In this document: piece by piece, positions 57,235 through 64,000 of the stretch
How the letters are laid out: each line of letters begins with the position of its first letter
Numbering within the stretch: position 1 is the first letter of the stretch
NCBI RefSeq assembly: GCF_018130215.1
Contig: NZ_JAFCKQ010000009.1
Location: forward strand, 62,001-126,000
Reading direction: 5' to 3'
Origin: Bradyrhizobium jicamae
GTDB lineage: Bacteria > Pseudomonadota > Alphaproteobacteria > Rhizobiales > Xanthobacteraceae
DNA length: 64,000 nucleotides
Position numbers and translations under genes: made by a program
The notes under the pieces: generated by a model
Seen by the model: only the letters and a program-made list of their open reading frames with translations
Database searches by the model: none
What the model was told of the DNA's origin: nothing

Positions 57235-58857
57235 GAAGTCGAACGTCATGCCGGTCGTGACAGCGCTCGCCTTGTTGCCGGAGACGACGTTGTTGTTCGC
57301 ATCGCGACCGCAGACGCCATAGCCGTGGCCACTCACGCCGAGGCAGTAATGCGCGCCGGGACCGTTCCGCAGATAGCTGCCGACCAGGTACCAGGTCGCG
57401 AATGGGCTGAAATGATACTTGATGCCAGCCGCATACTGATCGGCACTGCTGTCCAGCGTATTGAGCGCGAAGTCGGCGGACCCGGCGGCTGGCGTAACGG
57501 TGTAGGTATTGAAGACGCCGGTGCCGGGCGAGCCGGGTGAGGCATTGGCGTGGGCCCAGGATGCGCTGACGTCCCAGGGGCCGACGGTTTGCGTGGCGCT
57601 GACGAAGTAGCCGTCGCGCGAGCGCTCGTTGAAGTCGGCGACGGTATTCTCGCGCCGCATGACCTCGTAGATGCCGTAAAGCTGGAGCGCGCCGATGCCA
57701 TCGTTGATGCGATATCCGCCGCCGACCTTGGCCGCCCATTCATTGGCGATGCCGACGGAGCCAGGCGGCACGATCAGCACACCGCCATTGCTGAGCGGCG
57801 TGACGGCCTCGTCGCTGGTGCGGTTGGTGCCCTCATGCATCTCGTAGGCGGCGATCGCTGTCCACGGTCCCTGATTGTAGGTCAGCGAGGCGCTGTAGAG
57901 GTTGCCGTATGAGCCGTCGGTGCAGCCTTCGGGCGCCGATGTGAGCGGGAAGCCGCTGCCGCTGCCGCGCGCGGAGGTGCCGGGGCAGTTGAAATCGCCG
58001 AGCGCGAAATCGCTGTTGTCCTTGGCTGTGTTCTGGCCCGGCGAGACCATCAACGTCGCCTGCAGGCCGTTCCAGATCGGAGATTCGTACCAGACGGCAT
58101 GCGCGGCGCGCCAGTCGAACTCGGCGCGCAGATCGCCGCCGGTATTGCCCATGATCGAGTTGTAATCGCCGAGCGTCGCCGAGAACGGATCGAACTTCGC
58201 GGTCGATTTCTTGTAGGGCGTATCCGCCTTGCCGGCCTTGATCGTGCCCCACGGTGTTTCCAACCCCATGAAGCTGTCGCGCGTGCCGAGTGCGGCGCGC
58301 TCGGTCGGGGTCGCTGCAACTTCGACCAGCGATTCAAACTGCGCCACGGCCGCCCAGCCGGGGAAGCCATACGGTTCGAGATTGTGACGCGCGCGGACGC
58401 CAAAATAGGTGAGGTTGCTGGCGACGCCGAATTTTGTGCCCTGATCGAACACGCCGGCGTTGAACACGTCGCCCGACAGATCGACGTGGCCGTAGAGCGT
58501 GACGGTCGTGTTGTCGACGAAGGCATTGGTGCCCGGCGCCTTGGTGTAGAGCGGCGCGCCGCCGATGCTGACGACGGCATGCTCGGGGGCCGGTGCGGGC
58601 GAGGGCGCGACGGCGGCGTGCTGGACCGGATTGCCCTTGGGCGGCACGGCCGCAGCGGCAGGCTCGGGAGCGCGGCTCGAGATGTGGTTGACGCGATCGC
58701 GGAGTTGCGCGTTCTCCTTGGCGAGCTTCGCATTGTTTCGTTCGAGTGCATCGAGACGCGCCAGAACGTCATCGAGCGTCGCCGCGTGGACCGGCTGTTG
58801 CGCGAGGGCCAGGCAAATCGCCGCGCCCGCGGTTCCTGCAAGTAGTCGCTTCTTCAT
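57232..58857 (-). CDS. Gram-negative outer-membrane porin
   Basis: A 541-aa porin. The signal peptide MKKRLLAGTAGAAICLALAQ ends near PVHA, followed by a short coiled coil (DDVLARLDALERNNAKLAKE) that may bind peptidoglycan. The barrel begins VTLYGHVDLSGDVFNAG and includes SFMGLETPWGTIKAGKADTP, the form of general porins. It ends in GMTFDF, the aromatic terminal residue needed for barrel assembly. Pore substrate unknown. Confidence 0.9.
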   Translation of the reverse strand: MKKRLLAGTAGAAICLALAQQPVHAATLDDVLARLDALERNNAKLAKENAQLRDRVNHISSRAPEPAAAAVPPKGNPVQHAAVAPSPAPAPEHAVVSIGGAPLYTKAPGTNAFVDNTTVTLYGHVDLSGDVFNAGVFDQGTKFGVASNLTYFGVRARHNLEPYGFPGWAAVAQFESLVEVAATPTERAALGTRDSFMGLETPWGTIKAGKADTPYKKSTAKFDPFSATLGDYNSIMGNTGGDLRAEFDWRAAHAVWYESPIWNGLQATLMVSPGQNTAKDNSDFALGDFNCPGTSARGSGSGFPLTSAPEGCTDGSYGNLYSASLTYNQGPWTAIAAYEMHEGTNRTSDEAVTPLSNGGVLIVPPGSVGIANEWAAKVGGGYRINDGIGALQLYGIYEVMRRENTVADFNERSRDGYFVSATQTVGPWDVSASWAHANASPGSPGTGVFNTYTVTPAAGSADFALNTLDSSADQYAAGIKYHFSPFATWYLVGSYLRNGPGAHYCLGVSGHGYGVCGRDANNNVVSGNKASAVTTGMTFDF

Positions 58858-59215
58858 GTGATCTCCCCTTTGCCAATCGCCTCAGCGGAGTGCCGAGGGC
58901 CGCAAAAGTGGAGGGACGGTAATGTATACCAAATGCCAAATACCTGAACGTAATGAGAACCGAAAACATCGTCACGTAATGTGACAAAAATGGTACTATA
59001 ATACTATTGCGCTGCATCAATTTGTCGCATCGGCTGAAGGGAATAACTTGAATGGTTACAATTAAATATCTGCATATATTGATATAATTAAATCGGCTCG
59101 ATTGGTCGGTAAAACTGAAGAGTTATGTTGCGGCGCCGAGCTGATGTCGATCAGTTGGAATAAAAAATACCAGCGCTCGATGAATTTCCCGCGATGTGGA
59201 AATCAATGACTGTCC
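58858..59215. other. AT-rich 358-bp intergenic region upstream of the porin
   Basis: From about 58920 to 59190 the sequence is much richer in A/T than the rest of the window, with stretches such as ATTAAATATCTGCATATATT near 59062. An inverted repeat GTCAC-GTAAT-GTGAC at 58971-58985 lies 114 bp upstream of the porin start. TATTAT at about 59001-59006 on the minus strand could be a -10 box. No ORF or RNA gene is evident. The likely role is a regulated porin promoter. Confidence 0.55.
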
Positions 59216-59689
59216 TCAGGACCATGGGTCGTTGCCGGCCGCGAGGCGCTCGACCATGTCCTGCAAGAACTGCGGAGGGCCGAACGCGTGCCATTCGCCG
59301 TCCTGCTGCAGCAGCAGTGGCCGTCGTGCCGCCGCGCTGAAGGATTCGAGCCACGCGCGCGCCTTCGCCTTGGGGCGCGCCCCGACCGGGACCGCCACAT
59401 CGACGGCGATGCCGCGCCAGCGGAAGTTTGCTGGCAGGAAGATCACGTCGGAGCGGTCGGGACGCATCCAATCGGGCAGCGGGCTGGTCGGAGCAAGCCA
59501 GCCGCAGACGAATTCACGGCACGGATCGACCGGACGCTCCGCGTAGATCGAGCAGCGGCCGCCGGCGCTGAACGAGCAGGGCCGCCCGGGATAGACGTCG
59601 TGGTCGCGAACCCTGATCTTCAGCCAGCCGTCGCAGCAGGCGGTGCATTGTCCGCATCGCCTGGCGGCTGCATCTGGTTGTTCGCCCAT
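59216..59689 (-). CDS. YkgJ-family cysteine cluster protein
   Basis: A 157-aa protein with an N-terminal cluster CGQCTACCDGWLKI, then PCSFSAGGRCSIYAERPVDP and CREFVCGW. This set of cysteines defines the YkgJ (zinc- or iron-chelating) family of unknown function. The last 60 residues carry no cysteines. It stands 84 bp downstream of the DUF815 ATPase gene on the same strand. Confidence 0.88.
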   Translation of the reverse strand: MGEQPDAAARRCGQCTACCDGWLKIRVRDHDVYPGRPCSFSAGGRCSIYAERPVDPCREFVCGWLAPTSPLPDWMRPDRSDVIFLPANFRWRGIAVDVAVPVGARPKAKARAWLESFSAAARRPLLLQQDGEWHAFGPPQFLQDMVERLAAGNDPWS

Positions 59690-59773
59690 CAGGCAAGTCT
59701 ACGCGGCACGCGGATGAATCAGAAGAGCGGATCATGATCGCGGCCGACGTGAGCGCTGGGCTCGCGAGGCGAT

Positions 59774-60745
59774 CTATCGTCCGCTCAGCTTCACGCCAAG
59801 CCGTCCGGCCAGTTCCTGGGTGAACTGCCAGGCGACGCGTCCCGAGCGCGAGCCGCGGGTGGTCGACCATTCCAGCGCCTCGCGCTCCAATTCGTCGGCG
59901 TCGATCCCGATGCCGAAATGATCGCAATAGCCCTTCACCATCGCCAGGTACTCGTCCTGGCTGCAGCGGTGGAAGCCGAGCCACAGCCCGAAACGGTCAG
60001 ACAGCGAGACCTTCTCCTCGACGGCTTCGCCCGGGTTGATCGCGGTCGAGCGTTCGTTCTCGATCATCTCGCGCGCCAGCAGATGGCGCCGGTTCGATGT
60101 CGCGTAGAGGATGACGTTGTCGGGGCGGCCCTCGATGCCGCCTTCCAGCACCGCCTTCAGCGACTTGTAGGAGGCGTCGTTGCCGTCGAACGACAGGTCG
60201 TCGCAGAACACGATGAAGCGGAATGGCGAATCGCGCAGCACCTCCATCAGGGCGGGCAGGCTCTCGATGTCCTCGCGATGGATCTCGATCAGCTTCAGCC
60301 GGTCGGCCGGCTTGCGGTCGGCGTTGAGGGTGGCATGAGCCGCCTTCACCAGCGATGACTTGCCCATGCCGCGCGCGCCCCAGAGCAGCGCATTGTTGGC
60401 AGGGAGCCCGTTGGCGAAGCGCTCGGTGTTTTCCATCAGGATGTCGCGCATCCGGTCGACACCCTTGAGCAAGCCGATCTCGACGCGGCTGACGCGCGGC
60501 ACGGGCGACAGGCGTCCGTCCGGATGCCATATGAAGGCGTCGGCTGAGCCGAACGACCCTGCGGGATTCGGGGCCGGGGAGGCGGCGGCGAGATGGCCGG
60601 CGATGGTCTCGAGCGCAGTTGCGATCCGCTCGGCGGTCGCGCCATCGAGCGCCTTTGCCGGTCGTTTTGTCGCGGCGTTGGAAGAGGCCTTGGCTGCGGC
60701 CTTGGACGTGGTTTTGCTGGTTGTTTTCTTGGCTTTTTTCGGCAT
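59774..60745 (-). CDS. DUF815-type AAA ATPase
   Basis: A 323-aa P-loop protein. The N-terminal 40 residues are Lys/Ala/Ser-rich (MPKKAKKTTSKTTSKAAAKA). Walker A is LLWGARGMGKSSLVKAAH and Walker B is RFIVFCDDLSFDGND, followed by NVILYATSNRRHLLAREMIE. These match the DUF815 AAA+ family. I chose the ATG at 60745 with AGGAA upstream, instead of 60796. Function unknown; a chaperone- or motor-like role is only a family guess. Confidence 0.87.
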   Translation of the reverse strand: MPKKAKKTTSKTTSKAAAKASSNAATKRPAKALDGATAERIATALETIAGHLAAASPAPNPAGSFGSADAFIWHPDGRLSPVPRVSRVEIGLLKGVDRMRDILMENTERFANGLPANNALLWGARGMGKSSLVKAAHATLNADRKPADRLKLIEIHREDIESLPALMEVLRDSPFRFIVFCDDLSFDGNDASYKSLKAVLEGGIEGRPDNVILYATSNRRHLLAREMIENERSTAINPGEAVEEKVSLSDRFGLWLGFHRCSQDEYLAMVKGYCDHFGIGIDADELEREALEWSTTRGSRSGRVAWQFTQELAGRLGVKLSGR

Positions 60746-60822
60746 TTTTCCAGTTCCTGACGGCGCAGCCTTATCGGGCTGGCGGTCCTCCCGCAAGCGT
60801 CCTAAATGAGGGTCTGTTAACG

Positions 60823-60850
60823 TTGCAATTGGGACCGCGGCCGCTATAGT
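60823..60850 (+). promoter_or_regulatory. Candidate sigma-70-type promoter of yajC-secD-secF
   Basis: TTGCAA at 60823-60828 and TATAGT at 60845-60850 are separated by 16 bp, a good match to housekeeping promoters. It lies about 90 bp upstream of the yajC start and within the divergent gap from the DUF815 gene. Confidence 0.55.
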
Positions 60851-60939
60851 CCGCGCGAATTTGTCCGGACCGCCATACCGCCCGAGGGACCACCTGGGTG
60901 TAGCCGGTTCTTCCCCGTCCTACCCGAGGATTTGTCCGA

Positions 60940-61299
60940 ATGCTGATTACTCCTGCGTTTGCCCAGGCTGCTGGAGCCGGTGGCGATGCCAACAGCATGT
61001 TGATGTCGCTGCTGCCGTTCGCGCTGATCTTCGTCATCATGTATTTCCTGATTCTGCGCCCGCAGCAGAAGAAGGTGCGCGACCACGCCGACCTCGTGAA
61101 GAACATCCGCCGCGGCGACACCGTCGTGACCAATGGCGGCCTGGTCGGCAAGGTCACCAAGGTGGTCGACGACGACCAGATCGAATTCGAAATCTCCGAA
61201 GGCGTTCGCGTTCGCCAGATGCGGCAGATGATTTCGGGCGTGCGCGCCAAGGGCGAGCCGGCGAAGGGCGACGCCAAGGACGAGGCGTCCGCGAGCTGA
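60940..61299 (+). CDS. yajC: Preprotein translocase subunit YajC
   Basis: A 119-aa membrane protein of the SecDF-YajC complex. One membrane helix at about residues 22-42 contains MLMSLLPFALIFVIMYFLIL and is followed at once by RPQQKKVRDHADLVKNI, the family signature. RRGDTVVTNGGLVGKVTKV completes the small soluble domain. It is the first gene of yajC-secD-secF. Confidence 0.95.
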   Translation: MLITPAFAQAAGAGGDANSMLMSLLPFALIFVIMYFLILRPQQKKVRDHADLVKNIRRGDTVVTNGGLVGKVTKVVDDDQIEFEISEGVRVRQMRQMISGVRAKGEPAKGDAKDEASAS

Positions 61300-61339
61300 T
61301 CGCCGCGTCGCCTATTTAGGAATCTGACAGGTCAAGTCG

Positions 61340-62941
61340 ATGTTGTATTTCACACGGTGGAAGGCGCTGGCGATCATTCTGACGGCGCTGGTGGTCTGCC
61401 TGTGCGCCGTTCCGAACTTCTTCCCGGAAGCCAAGGTCAAGACCTGGCCGGCCTGGGCGCAGCGGCGCATGGTCCTCGGGCTCGACCTGCAGGGCGGCTC
61501 GTATCTGCTGCTCGAGGTCGATTCCAACTACGTGAAGAAGGAGAAGCTCGACCAGGTCCGCGACGACGTGCGGCGGGTGTTGCGCGAAGCCAAGATCGGC
61601 TACACCGGCCTCAATTCGCGCAACGACGCGGTCGAGGTGCGTATCTCCAAGGACACCGAGCAGGCCACCGCGCTGTCGAAGCTGCGCGAGCTGTCGCAGC
61701 CGCTCGGCGGACTGCTCGGCTCTAACGGCCAGCGCAGCCTCGAGGTCACGGATGCCGGCGGCGGCCTGATCCGGTTGACCGTGCCGCCGGCCGCGATCAC
61801 CGAGCGCATCCGCCAGACGATCGAGCAGTCGATCCAGATCGTCGAGCGCCGCGTCAACGAACTCGGCACCGTCGAGCCGGTGATCCAGCGGCAGGGCACC
61901 GACCGCATCCTGGTGCAGGTGCCCGGCCTGCAGGACCCGACGCGCCTGAAGGAGCTGCTCGGCAAGACGGCGAAGATGGAATTCCGGATGGTCGATACGA
62001 CGGTATCGCCGGACCAGGCCCAGCAGGGCCGCCTGCCGCCGGAGTCCGAACTCTTGATGAGCGCGTCGCCGCCGCCCGTGCCTTACGTGGTCAAGAAGCA
62101 GGTCCTGGTCTCCGGCGCCGAGTTGTCCGATGCACAGCCCGGTTTCGACCAGCGCACCGGCGAGCCGATCGTCAGCTTCAAATTCAACACGACAGGCGCG
62201 CGCAAATTTGCCCAGGCGACCAGCGAGAATGTCGGCCAGCCCTTCGCCATCGTACTCGACAACAAGGTGATCTCCGCGCCCGTGATCCGTGAGCCGATCA
62301 CCGGCGGCCAGGGCCAGATTTCCGGCAGCTTCACCGTGCAGTCGGCCAATGATCTGGCGATCCTGATGCGTGCCGGCGCGCTGCCGGCGCCGCTGACCGT
62401 GATCGAGGAGCGCACCGTCGGTCCGGGCCTGGGCCAGGATTCGATCGAGAAGGGCGAGCTTGCCGCCTATGTCGGCTCGATCCTGGTCATCGTGTTCATG
62501 CTGGTCACCTACCGGCTGTTCGGCGTGTTCGCCAACATCGCGGTCGCCGTCAACGTCGCGATGATCTTCGGCCTGCTGTCGCTGCTCAACGCCACGCTGA
62601 CGCTGCCGGGCATTGCCGGCATCGTGCTCACGGTCGGTATCGCCGTCGACTCCAACGTGCTGATCTATGAGCGCATCCGCGAGGAGCTGCGCGGCGGGCG
62701 CAACGCGATCTCGGCGATCGACGCCGGCTTCAAGCGCGCGCTGGCGACCATCCTCGATTCCAACATCACCACCTTCATCGCTGCCGCGGTGCTGTTCTAT
62801 ATCGGCACCGGACCGGTGCGCGGCTTTGCCGTGACGCTTGGCATCGGCATCATTACCACGGTTTTTACCGCCTTCACCATGACGCGACTGATCGTCGCCG
62901 GGTGGGTGTGGTGGAAGCGGCCGCAAACCGTGCCGATCTGA
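61340..62941 (+). CDS. secD: Protein translocase subunit SecD
   Basis: A 533-aa export motor subunit driven by proton motive force. One N-terminal membrane helix (about 5-25) is followed by VLGLDLQGGSYLLLEVD, a large periplasmic domain with ERRVNELGTVEPVIQRQGTD, and five C-terminal helices. SFKFNTTGARKFAQAT and DSNVLIYERIREELRGG are characteristic. It is 40 bp after yajC. Confidence 0.97.
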   Translation: MLYFTRWKALAIILTALVVCLCAVPNFFPEAKVKTWPAWAQRRMVLGLDLQGGSYLLLEVDSNYVKKEKLDQVRDDVRRVLREAKIGYTGLNSRNDAVEVRISKDTEQATALSKLRELSQPLGGLLGSNGQRSLEVTDAGGGLIRLTVPPAAITERIRQTIEQSIQIVERRVNELGTVEPVIQRQGTDRILVQVPGLQDPTRLKELLGKTAKMEFRMVDTTVSPDQAQQGRLPPESELLMSASPPPVPYVVKKQVLVSGAELSDAQPGFDQRTGEPIVSFKFNTTGARKFAQATSENVGQPFAIVLDNKVISAPVIREPITGGQGQISGSFTVQSANDLAILMRAGALPAPLTVIEERTVGPGLGQDSIEKGELAAYVGSILVIVFMLVTYRLFGVFANIAVAVNVAMIFGLLSLLNATLTLPGIAGIVLTVGIAVDSNVLIYERIREELRGGRNAISAIDAGFKRALATILDSNITTFIAAAVLFYIGTGPVRGFAVTLGIGIITTVFTAFTMTRLIVAGWVWWKRPQTVPI

Positions 62942-62951
62942 GAGGCCTGTT

Positions 62952-63977
62952 GTGACCCATTACGTTCTGATTGGCCTTGGCATCCTGATTGTCATCCTGA
63001 CCGTCGTGTCGGTGTATGGCCTGTTGCCGTCGTTGCGCATCGTGCCTGACGATACGCATTTCGACTTCACGCGCTTCCGCCGCATCAGCTTCCCGATCTC
63101 GGCGCTGCTCTCGATCCTCGCGATCACCCTGTTCTTCACCCACGGCCTGAATTTCGGCATCGACTTCAAGGGCGGCACGCTGCTGGAGGTCAGGGCCAAG
63201 TCCGGCACCGCCGACATCGCCGGGATGCGCACAACATTGAATGCCCTTGGTCTCGGCGAAGTGCAGTTGCAGCAGTTCGGTGGTCCGGCCGAGGTCTTGA
63301 TCCGGGTCGCCGAGCAGCCCGGCGGCGATGCCGCGCAGCAGGAGGCGGTGTCGAAGGTTCGCGGCGCGCTGGGTGAGTCCGTCGACTATCGCCGCGTCGA
63401 GGTGGTCGGCCCGCGCGTTTCCGGCGAGCTGCTGGCCTTCGGCATGCTTGGCCTGATGCTGGCGATCGTAGGCATCCTGATCTATCTCTGGTTCCGATTC
63501 GAGTGGCAGTTCGCGCTCGGTGCCATGATTGCAAACGTCCACGACATCGTGCTGACGATCGGCTTCATGTCGATCTCCCAGGTCGATTTCGACCTCACCA
63601 GCATCGCGGCGCTGTTGACGATTCTCGGCTATTCGCTCAACGACACGGTCGTCATCTACGACCGTATCCGCGAAATGCTGCGGCGCTACAAGAAGATGCC
63701 GATGCCGCAGCTTTTGAACGAATCGATCAACTCGACGCTCTCGCGCTCGATTGTCACCCACGTCACGGTGACGCTGGCGCTGCTCGCGCTGCTGTTGTTC
63801 GGCGGCCAGGCGATCCACAGCTTCACGGCCGTGATGATGTTCGGCGTCGTGCTGGTCGGCACCTACACCTCGATCTTCATCGCCGCGCCGATCCTGATCT
63901 ATCTCGGCGTTCACACCACGCGGGGCGAGGCGCAGGAGGCGCCGGCCAAAAAGCCGGACGCGGCAGCCAGGAAGTAA
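62952..63977 (+). CDS. secF: Protein translocase subunit SecF
   Basis: A 341-aa partner of SecD. GLNFGIDFKGGTLLEVRAKS is the conserved first periplasmic region and YSLNDTVVIYDRIREMLR the SecF signature in the membrane part. SRSIVTHVTVTLALLALLLF and the final helices follow. The start is a GTG with GAGAGG upstream, 10 bp after secD. The upstream hydrophobic segment IGLGILIVILTVVSVYGLL gives one helix more than the shortest homologues. Confidence 0.95.
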   Translation: MTHYVLIGLGILIVILTVVSVYGLLPSLRIVPDDTHFDFTRFRRISFPISALLSILAITLFFTHGLNFGIDFKGGTLLEVRAKSGTADIAGMRTTLNALGLGEVQLQQFGGPAEVLIRVAEQPGGDAAQQEAVSKVRGALGESVDYRRVEVVGPRVSGELLAFGMLGLMLAIVGILIYLWFRFEWQFALGAMIANVHDIVLTIGFMSISQVDFDLTSIAALLTILGYSLNDTVVIYDRIREMLRRYKKMPMPQLLNESINSTLSRSIVTHVTVTLALLALLLFGGQAIHSFTAVMMFGVVLVGTYTSIFIAAPILIYLGVHTTRGEAQEAPAKKPDAAARK

Positions 63978-63983
63978 CCGATC

Positions 63984-64000
63984 ATGGCCAATCCCTCGGA
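63984..64000 (+). CDS. Start of the gene after secF (cut by window edge)
   Basis: An ATG at 63984 begins MANPS and runs off the window. It is seven bases after the secF stop, so it is likely in the same transcript. In related genomes a small Mth938/DUF498-type protein often follows secF, but five residues cannot show this. Confidence 0.4.

Noticed and set aside
61316..62926. 536-codon minus-strand frame over secD
   Set aside because: Shadow of secD, rich in His/Asp/Arg, as expected for antisense of high-GC membrane genes.

Overview
The window looks like a chromosomal segment of a Bradyrhizobium-type alphaproteobacterium (order Hyphomicrobiales). The evidence is high-GC coding sequence, a pyruvate dehydrogenase E1 beta with an N-terminal lipoyl domain, the gene order argS-SPOR-nagZ-scpA-scpB-tatABC-serS-surE-pcm-LysM/M23, and extragenic palindromes of the 'CGTCATTGCGAGCGAAGC...' type that I associate with this group. 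I saw no rRNA, tRNA, CRISPR array, transposase or phage gene. Species assignment is inference.

Region 1 (1-8944) is a compact coenzyme F420 island. It holds an F420-dependent glucose-6-phosphate dehydrogenase (fgd) directly followed by cofE-cofD-cofC, a convergent fbiC (fused CofG/CofH), and three further luciferase-like (LLM) F420-dependent oxidoreductases. It can both make and reduce F420, which is unusual outside Actinobacteria and archaea, and it has a perfect 12-bp-arm palindrome in its divergent promoter region.

Region 2 (9196-16763) is a tartrate-utilisation cluster with the same order as ttuABCDE of Agrobacterium vitis: LysR regulator, MFS permease, tartrate dehydrogenase, glycerate kinase/'hydroxypyruvate reductase' and pyruvate kinase. 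Enolase follows 18 bp later. By eye the regulator and permease part is visibly richer in A/T than its neighbours. With eno and the downstream pdh operon, the genes lie roughly along a route tartrate -> D-glycerate -> 2-phosphoglycerate -> PEP -> pyruvate -> acetyl-CoA.

Region 3 (16817-24955) contains an MDR-family dehydrogenase, an FMN reductase, a DivIC/FtsB-type division protein and the operon pdhA-pdhB-DUF5076-pdhC-(58-aa membrane protein)-lpdA. Region 4 (25079-34113) has threonine synthase, an orphan TctC-type binding protein, a soluble lytic transglycosylase, an SMP-30 protein, a small winged-helix-like protein, ilvD and a Sel1-repeat protein, separated by palindromic repeats. Region 5 (34301-37352) is a three-gene sugar-acid cluster (enolase-superfamily dehydratase, SDR, idonate-type dehydrogenase). 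Region 6 (37360-41861) has exonuclease III, a 49-aa ORF, a Tat-exported amidase, a LuxR solo, a GNAT acetyltransferase and ErpA.

Region 7 (41969-64000) is housekeeping: dGTPase-like HD hydrolase, argS, SPOR protein, nagZ, scpAB, tatABC, serS, surE, a lone receiver protein, pcm, a degenerate LytM/NlpD-like lipoprotein, a porin, a YkgJ protein, a DUF815 ATPase and yajC-secD-secF. The strongest candidate for a little-described system is the F420 island, especially its FGD and its CofE that lacks the FMN-reductase domain of mycobacterial FbiB.
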